A stretch of DNA of 64,000 nucleotides, from the NCBI GenBank assembly GCA_016801885.1, contig CM028893.1:13131950-13195949 (forward strand), in the 5' to 3' direction. Of this stretch, positions 50,901-64,000 are shown one piece after another; the first letter of the stretch is position 1, and every line of letters begins with the position of its first letter. Made by a program: the position numbers and the translations under genes. The stretch comes from Toxotes chatareus. Taxonomy: Eukaryota; Chordata; Actinopteri; Toxotidae. The notes beneath the pieces were generated by a model. It was not told the origin of the DNA and searched no databases. It saw nothing but the letters and a program-made list of their open reading frames with translations.

Positions 50901-53900
50901 CTCCCAGTGGGATCCCATTACTTTCGTTATGTCAGCTAATGTAAGCTTGAAATCTTAAGATGTGCTGTTAATATCCTCACATGTTAATATTTAGTTTAGA
51001 TATGTAAACCTTGTCATGGCTTCATACCAAGAGGTCACAACAGGCGGGGGGTATAACACTGATGAGTGTTGTATGGAGTGCATACTTGCTGCTGTTGGGA
51101 TTCATCAGTCCCTTCAGTGAGGACGGGACTCTTCAGTCTGTTAAATCTGATTCAAGCTGAAAAGGTGCTTTTCTACATAAAAACGTTTCTTTACGTTTCA
51201 GTGTCTGAGCACTTTTAGTGAGTCAGACGCGACTGGACTCAGTGTTTAGTCTCAAAGAGGAAGTTTGTTTTGTCTTCAGAGACTCATTAGACGTAAAAAC
51301 TAATTGTGTATTCTTGACTGCATTCTCACATGAGTCAGAAAATCATCTCTGAGACTATTCACTCTACATTTCTTTCCCTTTCTCTCATCTTGCTTCTCCT
51401 TGTCCTCGAGCAGATGATGGCCTGTTTCATAGGTGAATTCTCCCCTGGAGCATAAGAGGAAAAAAAAGAAAGTCATATTTTTTTAAATGACCACAATAAC
51501 CATAAATCCCTCTGTGTGGGAACCTAATTCTTGGGTCACTGAGATATACGTCGAGGGGTCAGAGTGGGAGCTGGAGGTCAGAGGTGAGCGAGCGCCAGCA
51601 GGTAGGCTGTGTGCGTTTGTAACTTGTGCTGTACAAGGGTCACAGTTAAAAAGGCAGGACTTCGATTGCATAACATTACATGTTGCGTTCAGGAATCTGA
51701 CATCGAGCACACGTGCATTTTAGGATTTGAATTGTACACACAGCTTGTCATAAAGGCAAACAGCCTGCTGTGACCTCCACAGACCTTATCAGGGCTCCTC
51801 GTTTCATCTGTTTATTGACTTGGAAGTGTGTTTTCTTTGGGTTGTAGCTGATAAGAGGAGAGATGACTGATGCTGGTGCTGGAGTCACCTCTGTGTTTAT
51901 TAGAGCGCAATAGGAAGTGACGGGACAGATAAGAGAAGCAGTAAATCTTGTGGTGGTAGGATAAAGAAATAAGAATTTCCGGAATTGTCTTTGAGATGAA
52001 TCCCAAAATTAGCCGCCCAGCAGCTGAAAAAAGACACCTACTTTTAGACAATTATTGAAAGTGACAGTTCCTGGCTGTTGAAGAGGCTATTATTTTGTGA
52101 ACAAAAGGCCTAAATTACCCAGCATTCTTTCAAAAGCACCATCATTTGTTTTAGCACCACGATGTTCTGCTGTCAGTCTTTCTTTTTGTTCAGGCTTCAC
52201 TCTGGTTGAAGTTAAACTCTCAGACTTGATCTCCGGCCATGGATTTAGAAAGGTTAAAGGAAAAACAGATGAACAAGCTAAAGGCAATTCAGGTTAATAG
52301 CTGCTTCAAATGGCTGCATGGACCATGGATGACCTTAAGATAGAAAGGTAAAACTGAGGCCAAGACATGTCGCTGCATAGAGGGACTGTTCAGGTCAAAC
52401 ACCTGGAGGAAGTCTGACCTATGTAAGTGGTGATGGACTGACCTTTAGCTGGAGGTCTACAGATAGTATCAGTTGAAGATGACAGTGATGAGTCCTTAGA
52501 CAGGATTTAAGATGTTATGCAGACAAGGCTGACTAAGGATCGTCTTAAGAGTTGGATGTCAAAGTCTCAAGAGAATTATTATGAATGATCTTGCCTTGTT
52601 TAACAAATCTGGTTACAAGAAACAGGCCAATGGCCCATTTTATCAGACAGAGTTGGTCTGAGACAAAGGTGGATAGAGAAAAAAACTGGGAAGGAGCTAC
52701 ACAGAATGTGTTAAAAGGATTTAGAAGGAAAGAGAAAGCATGAAAGAAACAGAGATTGGGAGATGTTGAAAGAAGAATAACACAACATTTCAATAAAAAG
52801 CCAGAAACATGCCCCAGATGCTGTTTGTAACCCCTCAGTCTTTTAACACCAAAACCTTGTCTATAGAAAAGAACACAAAAAGAAAACAAAATGGGGCCTG
52901 GGCCTCTTCCCCATAACTCAGCCACTATTTACAACCAAATTAAACCAATGCTCTGCCTTCCTTCTCCTTAACAGACTTTCCCATGACACTCTTTCACATC
53001 ATAAGGTCATTGTTTACGCCTCAACACTCACTATAAGCATCCAACATGGCCGGCATTCCTTCTTGCTGTTCTTGATGTGAATCTTTGCCCTTGGTTTTAA
53101 CTTTTTACCTTTGCTTTAGCTTCTCAGTTTCCCTTCATTTGGGAACTTCAGCCCACAGCTTAAAATACTGAATGTTTGGAATCCTGTGTTTATTATTGAA
53201 CATAATTGTTAGTTTGGGAAAGTTTATGCAGTTTAACATCCTTTACTCAGCTGAGAGATTAAAAGACAGGGCATTCTGTGTAGGTGGCCTCAGAGAGTAA
53301 AAAGATCTAAGAGTTAGTTATGTTAACATGTTTCTATGTTTTAATTCTTTATGTGATAGGAGCGTAATTTTTCAGTCTGACTTAGTCAGACTAACAGTCA
53401 AGTGTTCATATGTTGAAACAGGTTTTGGTTGTAATTATTCCTCCTGTTCATGCTGATTACATGATCCTTCCTTTAATGTATGTGAATTGGAAAAAAAAAA
53501 CACTTAGTAAATGAAGTTATAGTATTAAGTATTAAATCAGATATCAGCCTCTAAGAAGAGAAGATGTGGCCATATATGGCCTTAATGACCAGTTTGAACT
53601 AAAGGAATAATTACCGGGAGCAAAACCTGTTTCAAAGGTTAAAAAAAAAAAAAAAAATGTGACCCTATCTGGTCGCTCTCGCTCTCTCCCTGTCCTGACC
53701 TCATGTCGAGCGTCCACTGAGCATTCCATTCCATCCACTTGTCCCAACCTCTCCACAGATAAGGTCAAAGGTCAACCAGTAGAAGAGAGGGAAAAGGGAG
53801 GGATGTTGTTGGTGGTGGTTTGTAGGGAGTGTCCTTTGTTTTCCCTGTGTGTTGTGTTAGTTTGCAGGTTCTTCTGTGCGTTCATGTGCTAGTTTTGTCT

Positions 53901-54227
53901 TCAAAGGCCTGTCGTTTTTCACAGAGCGAGGGAGGGAGGGAGAAGAGAAAGTACATGGGAAGGATGTTTTTCTTTTTCTGAACTCTGCGGGCATGTGAGT
54001 GCACTGACATTCAGTGCTTCATGGGTAGTCAACCCGAACTGGTTGATATGTTACTGACTGGCTCATGGTCAAGATTTTCATAGCAGTTCATCGGAAACCC
54101 AGTGTTATTAAGTTACCTTAGGTAAACGATCCTTTTAGCCTCAGCTTGGTTTTCAAAGGAAAGAAAAAGAAAAGTTTACTTTTGTTTTCAGTAAGAGTTT
54201 CAGTTAGAGTTTCTTTTAATCCTTTTT

Positions 54228-54330
54228 AGGGCTTGAACAATTATTTTCTTATCGACTATTCTGCCATATATTTCCTGGATTGATCAGTCAATTGATCAGA
54301 AATACCCATCAGAGTTTCCCAGAGTCCAAA
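54228..54330. repeat. Diverged copy of the same dispersed repeat
   Basis: AGGGCTTGAACAATTATTTT, CTTATCGACTATTCTG and GATCAGTCAATTGATCAG resemble the start of the same family. Confidence 0.45.
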
Positions 54331-54722
54331 ATGACATCTTCAGATATACTATTTGCTTTGTCAATCTGTCAATCATCCAATAGTTGTAGCGAAAAGCTTA
54401 GGTCTTAGCAAATGGTCCTGAGAACTAAGGCCTCAGTTACACTTCTGTGTGCGGACGCACACACGGACATGCCTAGTTTGTGCCCTTGTAGCACAACAAA
54501 TTGGACATACACTAGTTGCTTCACCCTGTTTGCGTAGCACATGAACAGAATTGGAGGGTACGTAAGAGATGCAGACGTTTACTGTTGCATGACCGTGATG
54601 GTTGAATGGATGATGCAAAGGACACATGCAGAGGCTGCTGACTGAGCGTTTTTTACATCGTTTTACATGATAAAAACATCTCTTTATATTGGTACTACTG
54701 GCACGCAGTTATTTTTGGCCAG

Positions 54723-54766
54723 TTGGTTATTCTCAGTTCTCCTGGTTTCCTCTGGTCTAAATGCAG
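54723..54766 (+). CDS. col4a6: Probable col4a6 exon 2 (signal-peptide core)
   Basis: Acceptor TTATTTTTGGCCAG, 44 nt, donor GTAAAG. Joined to the 11-nt first exon it gives MKFLWLFSVLLVSSGLNA plus the G of a Gly codon. Human COL4A6 reads ...KLWLLLVTLCLTEELAAAG, with the same Leu-Trp start, similar length and an Ala-Gly end. The next exon, expected to hold the PCGGxDC cysteine motif, was not found before 64000, so the gene continues off the window. Confidence 0.6.
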
Positions 54767-57449
54767 GTAAAGGTTCCTGGATTTTGAATGAATGTTCCCG
54801 CGATGAAAAAGAGGCACAGTTGACAGTGATTTTATACATTTTTCAGCTCTGCTGGGTTCACCATAGGTTGTAAACCCCACGCTCCGAACACCCAAGTAGA
54901 ACAAAGTCAAGCTTTAATGTGTTTGATCCCCACATTGACTCGCTCTCACTGTGCCAAGACCAGGATCAAACGGCTTCCTATATCTGCACCATTACCCCTG
55001 CCTCTCGTGTATGAAAAACTTTTCTCTCCATGGAGCATCTCAAACAATCTTCCCATGTTATTCCAGTGTGGTTGAACCCAAAACGTCTCCTATCTGGAGG
55101 TCAGGCATGTCTGGTTTCTCCTTTAATCGCTGATTTTCTCTGCTGCATCACTACAGCGGCCTCTCAACGGGACTGCAGCCTGTAAATATTAGCACAGTAA
55201 TGCACAGTGTTGTTTTAATGTCTGTATGTCTATTCATCATCTTTAAGTCGCTCTGTATCTCACCGTGCTGATGGGTGAGCTGTAATGGCTCCCCAGCGGG
55301 ACACTTAACCTCCAGTCGGCTTGTATTATTTCAATGTAGTTTGATCCAAAATGGTTCCCCCCGATGGGATTCGTCCCCCTCCATGCGCCACACCAGAGTG
55401 GTGGTTTCCTGTGAAGTGGGAGTCTAGGGGCTGACGGCAGGCGGCTTGTGCAGGCAGGACTCCTGTTGCGTGTGAGACCGCGGCGTCTGCCAGCTGTACA
55501 AAGCTCAGCTAAGTCCCTGCGTTTCTTAAAAAAACAAAATGCTTTCATTGTACATTGGAAAAGATGTCCATCAGCTGCACATCCCCGTGTTTTCACTACA
55601 GTTTCAGTCGCTTCAAGAATGTTCTTAATACAAGAAGTGATGTCTTGTTTTTAAAGAAGATCCAAACCCACTCTAGGCATTGATACCGTCCCAGATACGC
55701 AGTGCATTTCAAACTCTTCTGTGTTTATAAAAGAAAAACTTTTTCACATACTCAGACTGTGTTTCACAAATTGTAAACTTCTTATCATCTCACACACAAA
55801 TGAAATAATATCTGCTTAATGCTGCTTTAGCTGAAACCACGTGCTCACACCAGCAAGGCCCACAAAAATCAGCACAGCTGAAATGCTGCACCACTAAAGC
55901 TTCAGGGACAATCAGTATCATCACGACTATTCTGGTTGTTGTTGTTTCGTGTAATGAAACAGAAATATGACCACCATGCTCGTACTCCCACTCCTATCGC
56001 TGACATTTACAATACGTCCTCTCTTCCCCTCAGACAGTCGGTTTACATACAGACCATTATGCTGTGACTGTAAGTCTTTCCGTATACACTCTGTCACATC
56101 CTGCATCTGTGATTCCAGAAGTGGCTTTAAACTTCATAGTTACAGTAAACTCTGCTGCCCTGTGTACATGCATTTGTTTATTAAACCCCAACACCCATAA
56201 TGCAGTGCAGATGCAGTTCAGTCAAGATGTCCCCGGAGCTGATGTTTGATTTCCCTCCCCAAGTGTCAAGGTGAAATGTCTTCTAGTCTTGGGGTTGCTG
56301 GTCTGCAGCTGATCCTTTGGATGAGAAGAAGAATTAACCCTTTTAGGGATTTTTTAGTACAATTCAATCTTCTGGTCTCTTCTTAGAGTCAAAGGTGCTT
56401 TTAAGATGTGACCACTGAAACCACGTCTTCTGATTGGTGTCTGATTTGTGACTGGAACAGTTCAGCTGAGGTCGATACTGACATGTGGTTTTATCATTTT
56501 GTCAAACTGTGCAAATGTTTACTCACCTTTGGATTACCTCCGTGACAGAGTCTTTAAAACTTTATCACTCATCACCTCATTGATGTTATATATGATTGGA
56601 CCAGATCGTCCCTTTTCATTTCAGTGGGCGTCTGAGTCATCCTCTGTGGGTGTATAATTCATTTATCACCTGTCACATCTTACTGCGCTTCCCTGCCCAA
56701 CATCATGCTACACATCTCTCTGTTTTCAGACGTGGTCACAGAAATTTTAAACAGTAACTGAGAGTTTGTCACAGACAGGTGAAAATCAAAACGTTAAAAA
56801 TAAAGACTAACAGGGAGAAAGTTTCACATACTTTGCAGTTAATTTTTACTTGAAAGTTAATTTTCAACGCTTGTGTGCAGTTGTCCGGGTTTAAATATTC
56901 CTGGTGATCCTGTGGCAGTCAGTGTATGTTGGTCTATAAAAGCAATAGGTTGGACTGGTTAAAGTTTTACTCAGGCTGGCTATGCTCCAACAAAGGCTGC
57001 AACTAATTAATGGTTTAAAAATAAAGAAAAAAGTTAAATATGTTAAATGCCAGTGTCATGTGTTACTGCAGCTTAAATATATATGATTTAAATTAAGGAA
57101 ATGAATAAAACAAAGCAAAATGTTTCCGGTAGCGCGTGTGCATCAGTGATTAAGCTGTTAGAATCAGTAGGGAAACGCTATTATTGCTTCATGGCTAATC
57201 TCACATCTGACAGTATTATTACTTTCCTGGCTTCTTATTTGGTCTGTTCTATATCTCATCGTATCATGTAGGCTGGAACTACTTCTTCTGTCCTCCTCTT
57301 CCTGCCTTTTGTTTGCTGAAAGCACGGTGGCTCTCTCCATTCAGCCGCCTCATGTCATATATTACACAGTGGTCTAACTCACTGAGACAAATGAGGAATA
57401 TCTCTGTGGATTAAAAGGATCATAGCACAGGGCGCTCCTCCATGGCTGA

Positions 57450-57454
<5 letters not shown>

Positions 57455-57480
<26 letters not shown>
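57455..57480. repeat. (TG)13 microsatellite
   Basis: Pure run. Confidence 0.97.
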
Positions 57481-57610
57481 ACAGAGAAATGTACCTGCTC
57501 CTGTATTTTCTGCCTGATTCTCTCTGTCTCTGGATCTTCTCCTGTTTAATACCTGTTGCTGCTGGAATAAGGCCTGTTCTGCATACCTGCCTGATGGCTT
57601 CTTGGCACAC

Positions 57611-57635
57611 TGTGTGTGTGTGTGTGTGTGTGTGT
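57611..57635. repeat. (TG)12 microsatellite
   Basis: Pure run, 130 bp from the previous one. Confidence 0.97.
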
Positions 57636-57991
57636 TGTGTCTGACTGCCCAGAGGAAGAAGTGGACTGTGTGTATCATGTGTTTGGGGACAGGTTTGAAC
57701 AATAAAGGAATTGTTTGTTGAACAGAGAAAATTATTTCTCCTGTAGCTGTAAAGTCTTTATTCACGTTGAATTCTTCCCGTTATTTTTAAAGCTAATTAT
57801 TCGTCTGCTGAGTCACCAGGACAACTCTGCGTCTCTGTTTCACTTTAGCTGAGTTCGGCGTCTCTCCGAGGTCCTGTTAGCCAAACATCGCCTCGGCTCT
57901 GTGTACATGGTTGCTATGCCAACCCGCTGCCCATCACAAGGCGAACAAGCAGAGCCGACGTTTGAGAGATTCTCACCAGCTGTCTGCCGCT

Positions 57992-58011
57992 CACACACAC
58001 ACACACACACA
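57992..58011. repeat. (CA)10 microsatellite
   Basis: Pure run. Confidence 0.97.
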
Positions 58012-58202
58012 TATACTGTGCCGTGCATACATTCAGTGAAACCCACCTCCTCTCTCTCCTCTCTCTCCATTCTGTGACAGTGTCTCTCTGTCACTCTCTC
58101 GTCCCCTTCTTTGACAAGCTGCTGTGACATTGCTGTGGCTTTTCATGTCCAGCATTCGCACCGCCCAGTCAACTTCCACAGCACATAACTCAGCAACTGT
58201 GG

Positions 58203-58222
58203 GTGTGTGTGTGTGTGTGTGT
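58203..58222. repeat. (GT)10 microsatellite
   Basis: Pure run. Confidence 0.97.
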
Positions 58223-59889
58223 CCATTGGAGTAAATAGCTGCTATTTTTAACTTTGTAGAGTTTTCACTTTTAGCAATAAAAGAAAAATGACCTGACAAA
58301 TATTTTGGAACTTTTTTGCCGTTTTGCGTTTGCTGGACGGCCGACAGTGTAAAGACAGACAGGAAGTTAAGGGACAGAGAGAGGGGTGCGATATTTTATG
58401 GTATGCATCTTAACTTTTCAACAGCCACAACACTGAAGTGAATTTCAATTAAAATACACAGAAAAACTAGGTCTTTATTTAGTGCTTGAATTCATGTTTC
58501 TTTAGACGAGCACCACAGCAATAACACATTTACACTGAACGCAAAAGCACACTGAAAGGACTGCATGTGAACGCTATCACATACGTGTAAACAGACATGT
58601 ATTGGTCATGATTTGCTGCTGGTAGTGGCTGACGTTGGTGGTCCAGTCTTTAGTTTAGATGTACTTAGCTTTATGTTGCTGTTTCCAGGAAAACAGATGT
58701 GACTGCCACAGAGAGACGGTTAAAGATTATACAAACCAGAGAGAGAGAGGGAGGCAGAGGGTGTGAAGGGTTTGTATATACTGTAAGTTTACCTGAGGTT
58801 TCCAGTGTTGTGAAGCTTTAGGTCTGTGGAATGCCATTATGTACATGGTGACGGACGGCTCTATAAACAGGGGTATACAAATAAGGTAGGACTGAAGCTG
58901 GTTGGAGGGCTGAGCGAGGACACGGAGTCTTTGAAACTGGCATGATTCTGTTTTTCTTCAGCCAAGTGCTTTGCTGCTTTGTTGATTTCAAAGATGAAGC
59001 ATTGATGATCTGATAGAGCCTGTGCAGGGGGTGAAGTTAAAACTTTATTTACCATTGTTTAAAATAATATTCAGTTGTCTTCAAATTCACTAAAACTTCT
59101 GAGTGAACCTGAAACCATCTTATATCTTGTAAATCATCTTAACCACAGGTGCTTTTTCTTCAGCGTGAAACAAGCGGAGAGATGTAGGACATCAGATTTC
59201 GCAACCAACTCTAAATATCACCACTTTAGCTCCAGGGCCATGTTATTTATGGGGGTGAGAAATATGCCAACCACTAAATTCAGAGCTGCGCCAAAAACAC
59301 TTAACAGGAGCAATCTGATTCTCGCTCTTACATGTTCAGTCGTGTGGCGCTCCATAGATTTTCATATCAGTGACCATATGATGTGATGAGAAGATTACAG
59401 TGTCTGTGTCAGCAGGGGGTCATGGGGTTGTAGGTTTTGCAGCAGTGGTTTTAAATAAAGCCAATGATCTAAAAAGTACACATCAAATAGTGTGTTTGGA
59501 ATAAAAGCCGGCATGTGGAATGTTGTTTTGTGCCATGTTGACTGAAGCCAAATTAATGTACTGTAATGTTTTAGTTCTTTCTCCTTCAATTCACAACATT
59601 ATCCTTCTTATTCTCTCTGTTTCTTCTTATCTCACACACACACACACACATATACTGAGGCTTAGTTCTCTTCACTTGTTAGAGTAGAACACAGGTGTAG
59701 GGATGGGGGGAGAGGGAGAGTTGGTGTTTTCATCCCTGTCCTCGCCCGGGGCTGTGAACTGACAGCTGTACCCGGCTCGTGATGGGAGGAATGTGAGGAG
59801 GACAAAAGGAAAGAGGGAGAGCCTTAGGAGGAGGAGATGGGGGGGGGTGAGGGGCTTCAGGTAGAGAAAGGAGATAAAGATTTCATTAC

Positions 59890-60680
59890 TTTCTTCTCCC
59901 CCTTTCTTTTTCTTCTCACCTCTTTCTTTAAAGTTTGGTACTTCTCACACTGTATTTCTCTTTTTTGTGTTTTCTTTCCTCCCTCTTTTCTCCCATAGTT
60001 TCTGTCCTTTCCCTCTCATCCCTCCTTTCACTTCCTCCTGTCATCAATCCCAGCTTGTCATTTTTAAGCAGAGAACAAGCTGTGGATTGATGTGCCCTGT
60101 AGACTACAAACACACTGGTCACATTCCTCAGCTTTTCAAACACACATCCCCGCTCCTCCATGTCCTAACCTGGTGATTGTCAGCGGACGCTCCCTCAAGC
60201 GTAGCCGTGCCTTTTTACTGTCAACAAAAGATGTTTAATGAATTTCACTCCTTCTTTTCGGAGGTAAACATGCTGCTTTTACAGTTCCTTGTAACTGCAG
60301 TCAAAGGCTGCAAACGACCCGAGACAGGAATTCCTCAGGAGGAAGAGGAGGGAGGGTGGAAACGAAGGGCAAGGAGTTAAATGAGGGAGTAGAAGTGAAC
60401 AAAGAGCAATCGGAGCAGAAGGAAGAGGAGGAAAGGATCATGAGGAGGAGGAATCGGATGGTTCTGAAGAGGTGAAGTAGGAGAAGGATGGGAAAGATGA
60501 GTAGGAAGGTGTGGAGGAGAAGAAAGAGAGTATGACAAGTTGAGGAGCAATGTAGAGGAGGAGGAAGAGAAAGAGGAAATAAGTTGAAAAGGAGGAGGTT
60601 TTAAAGGGCGAAGCCTAGGAGGTGCAAGACAAGGAGGAGGAAAAAGGAGGGAAAAAAAAGGAGAGTGGGGGAAGAGGAGA
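59890..60680. repeat. Pyrimidine-rich then purine-rich low-complexity region
   Basis: 59890-60040 is dominated by CTTT/CTCC words on the plus strand, and 60330-60680 by GGAGGA/GAAGAG words. Non-coding by composition. Confidence 0.8.
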
Positions 60681-63673
60681 GTTTACACACACACACACTC
60701 AGCTAACAGTGAAGGAGCAGGATGAAGAGACTGCTACTCTGACCCTTGACCCTTGTCCGATTTTAGCTCTTGGACACTTCTGTACAGACATAGACACACC
60801 CATGGAAGGCAGTACTACTTCCAGCCACTTAGACATGCATCCACACACACAAACAGACTGTCTCTGTGGCAGAAATGGACATTCCTGCTGTGTCACAGAC
60901 ATATTAGGCTACTGTTTCACTCTCTCCTCTCTGTGTAGGTAGTACCAAATGAGAAAACCCAAAGCGAGGGAGTTAGTCGGTCCTCTGGCTGCATCCCAGA
61001 CTCATTAAAACGTATTTTCATAATCTTGTCATGCAGGATCTCTGGCAGAAGTAGCCTCATGACTCTGCTTTGGTTGCCAAACTTTAGTTTAAGAAACAGA
61101 CCCTTCCATACTCTGCTCCCTGAGGCGACCGTTTGTAGGAGCAGTTGAAATCACAGAATGTCAGATGTGGAAGTTTACTTCATCACATTATAGATCATAA
61201 CTTCTGTTTGTGTCTGGGATTTGCTGTAGCCATGCCACCTTCATTCAACAGGGCACAACATAAATACTATCTCTGGATGACTCAGATAGATAGACGGAGA
61301 ATCCGACACTCTTCTCTCCCTGGAGCCGGCCATCGCTCCATCTCGGTTATTTTAAACCGAGAGCAGCAATTACAGCGAGTGGGGTCGTCACCATCGTTAA
61401 AATAGTGCTTCCTTGAGCGTGTGCCTATGTGTATGTTTACCTCAGGTCTCCCCACGTCCCCCAACACCACTCTGCATGCTGTGAAAGTGACCAGGGAGCG
61501 TTAGGGACCCTTGAGTGTGTCCTGGTGTTTATTAGGCCAGTTATTCACAGTCTTTATCAGGTAGTTTTGCCACCAATTGACTTTAGTTCCTCACTGACAT
61601 TTACTCGATTGTTATACAGGCATCTGTATCATGATATAAAAAATGTATCCCCCATTACTGCTCCGCCTTAGGCTAAAGCTGACAGCCAGACTTCTGTCAG
61701 TGATGAGCTTTTAGGTGCTGTTGAGTGTTTGAAAGTGTTAAAATTGAGAACAGAGACAGTTAAAGATGGACACCTGAAAGCATTCATTACCTCTTCTCCT
61801 GAGGGGATCCATAGAAATATGAAGAATGGGTTGTCATTACACTGAATGGGACAAACACACACACCGAAGTGTGTGTGTGTGTACGCTAAAAACTAATTTG
61901 ATAATGGTCTGTGCAGCATGCCTGTGCAGTGTCTAGCATAGCTCTCTGCTGCTAACTCGTACACACAATCGACTCGTGCCAGTAGAAGACTTCATCGCAT
62001 TAATCTGTTTGCATTGGCTCTTGTCAGGTTCTTTGAGCTCAGTCAACAACACAGGCAGCAGAGAGAGATTGAAAATCAGCCACGTGTTCTCAGCTTTTTG
62101 GTTTGTTCTGTTAAAAGTCTAAAACTGGAATTCAAGACTTTATGATAGAAATCACATGTTTTCTTACCCCAGAGTAACTGGGCGACTGGACATTGTTACT
62201 CTATCTAAACTCTGTTGCCTGTAGTTGTTTTTAAAATTAATCATGTGACCCCTCATGTTCATTGTCTTCAAAGCTGTTATTACTTCCTACATCCTCTTGT
62301 CACCCACATGTAGTGAAGGAAGTTTGGGTTTAAAGTCAGTATTTGGTTTCTCGCCCCGTTTTTTTGTCCCTGTTCATGCTAGTGTGTGTGTTTGATGGAC
62401 AGTTCATGCTAGTGTGTGTGTGTGTGTGTTGTAGACAGTGTGCTTATGTTCCAGCTTGCATCCCAGCTGTAGAGAGTACAGTGTGTTTGGAAAAACCGAA
62501 GGGTTTCTGCAGTTCACGAAAAAAAAAAAGAAAAAAAATGTGTACAGTAAGTTCATGATCTAGTTGTTTTTGTTGCTTCTTTTCAGAGAAAATGTTTTGC
62601 ACACTTACCACCTCGTTCATATATTTTCTCACTGTTTGGCACTGTGCCAAAGAGATCAATTATGATATTCACTCACACCGCCTGGAGAAAAGCGCCGCTG
62701 ATTCTTAATCCAGGTATCACTCACAGGTATTCTCTGATCCACATTCAGAGCCACTTGTCAGTCAGTGTTTGTTTAAATACCCACAGTTCCCTTGGGGACG
62801 CAATCGACCCCTTTTCGCTGTGATAGAGTGCGATTGACAGGTTGAACTTTACTAACTGTGTCTGTGAGCTTCTGGAGAAACATCATGTAGCTGAGTGAGC
62901 GACAATGATCAGAGGTTTACGGTTGTTGAATTTCTCCTTTGAGGCGTGCTGGTTCAGCAAATGTGGTGAGAGGAGATGGAGATGGTGGTGGTTTGGGGCG
63001 GGGGCGGCACTGCATTTTAAAAACAAGCAGCTGCCGTGACGATGGAGGCTGGTAAACAAAAGTTCCTCACGCTATCCATCCATCTTCTGTGCATCTGCCT
63101 CCATTCTTCTGTCACCCTATCCCTCCTTTTTAAAGCACTTCTTCTTCTTCTTCTCTCTCAGCTAAAACAACCAGATGTTCGGGTCATTTTTCCTGCAGAA
63201 ATAGAAGCAAAACATTTGATGGTTCAAGCTTCTTAAATCCAATCTTAAACTATAGTAAACTGAATATCTTTGTGTTTTTAAGTCTGAATTATTGTCTGAT
63301 TGCTTTGGTTTATTTTCATGTCAGAACTTGTTTTTCCACAAAGAGCAATCTGATAAGAATGAAAACGACCAAATAAGACCCAGTTTGTAATAAATTGAAA
63401 TTATCCTTTAGCTTTGTGAAAGAGAGACAGATCCTGTATCCTTACAGAAGAATACAAGCATTTAAAATCATCCTTAACTTCTTTCTCCACCTTCTCCTCT
63501 GCTTCTCTTCTCTCTCTTTGTCCTCCTCTCCCCCTTCATTCCTCGAAACCCCTGATTTTTGATGATAAGCCCTCCGGCTCTATTTTGAGGAGGATTAGCC
63601 TCCAGATACATAATGACCAGACTCGACAGGAATTTCTGTACATTGTGTAGCTGCAAGCTACTCTTTGACACAT

Positions 63674-63676
<3 letters not shown>

Positions 63677-63710
<34 letters not shown>
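63677..63710. repeat. (CA)17 microsatellite
   Basis: Pure run near the right edge of the window. Confidence 0.97.
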
Positions 63711-63712
<2 letters not shown>

Positions 63713-64000
63713 CCTACATAGGGTTTTTACTTGTCAGTGCATCTGCAGGGCCCCATGCACTGTCAATGTAAGTTTATACAAGCCCTACAACACCATAAAG
63801 ACAAGTAAAGACAGAAAATAAATAAATAAATAAAATCCATCTTTTATCTCCCTTAGTTATCTTTTTTCTTTATATTCCTTTTTTCTTTCTCCTGACGTTC
63901 TCTCCACCATGCCTTTCCCTCCTTTTTCTGCCATTTTGTTGCACATTACCACGATTGTTCCAAGCCTGTAATGTTTCCTGTCATGTTTTATGGCTGATTT

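Larger units (their letters stand above)
39269..54722 (+). other. col4a6: Probable col4a6 intron 1 (15.5 kb)
   Basis: Contains a rival exon candidate at 39462-39507, a long T run near 39928, few microsatellites, diverged dispersed repeats near 49.9 and 50.8 kb, and a hairpin at 47.77 kb. It also has several complex, non-repetitive stretches (45.29-45.43, 45.89-46.10, 48.10-48.51, 48.99-49.23 and 50.18-50.47 kb) that look more like regulatory DNA than decayed repeat. No other gene recognised. Confidence 0.55.
54767..64000 (+). other. col4a6: Probable col4a6 intron 2 (partial)
   Basis: No exon, RNA gene or complete transposon recognised. It holds several CA/GT microsatellites and a strand-asymmetric pyrimidine-to-purine region at 59.89-60.68 kb. 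Confidence 0.5.

Noticed and set aside
52545..52925. 126-residue minus-strand open frame
   Set aside because: Phe/Leu/Ser-rich product of AT-rich intron sequence, with no domain, splice support or recognisable relatives.
1..64000. tRNA, rRNA, CRISPR, bacterial operons or viral genes
   Set aside because: No B-box or tRNA fold, no rRNA words, no spaced direct repeats and no viral reading frames were seen. The window is vertebrate.

Overview
The window is genomic DNA from a ray-finned fish, probably a compact-genome percomorph. This rests on split genes with short introns, many CA/GT microsatellites and recognisable teleost dispersed repeats. It holds most of one basement-membrane collagen locus: two type IV collagen genes placed head to head. 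No bacterial, viral or RNA genes were seen.

Minus strand, about 1.88-36.96 kb: a complete col4a5 gene (collagen IV alpha-5 chain). I could place 49 coding exons whose reading frames join without a break, from the start codon at 36849 to the stop at 3671. Together they encode 1,682 residues: a signal peptide, a cysteine-containing 7S start, a long interrupted Gly-X-Y triple helix and a C-terminal NC1 domain with 12 cysteines. Exon lengths match, almost one for one, those I recall for human COL4A5. Alpha-5-like landmarks include GNMGLNFQGPKGEK, EQKR and DTCxNC. Intron 1 is large (15.7 kb) and full of microsatellites. The 3' UTR probably runs to about 1.88 kb.

About 36.85-39.26 kb: the shared, divergent promoter region. 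Plus strand from 39258: a two-exon signal peptide for the partner gene, most likely col4a6 (exon 1 at 39258-39268, exon 2 at 54723-54766). The next exon, carrying the mature N-terminus, lies beyond the window, so most of 39-64 kb is intron. It contains simple repeats, old transposon fragments and several complex stretches that may be regulatory.

Most interesting observations: two candidate 9-nt microexons between col4a5 exons 41 and 42, each adding one in-register Gly-Pro-X triplet and resembling the alternative kidney exons 41A/41B of human COL4A5; a fused exon 38/39 that requires a GC-AG intron; a 3' splice site whose pyrimidine tract is a TG microsatellite; a rival second exon for the divergent gene; and a perfect 25-bp-arm AT palindrome in an intron.

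In the cell the two genes supply chains of the alpha5-alpha5-alpha6 collagen IV network. In mammals alpha-5 also assembles with alpha-3 and alpha-4. Sharing one promoter region would help coordinate their expression.
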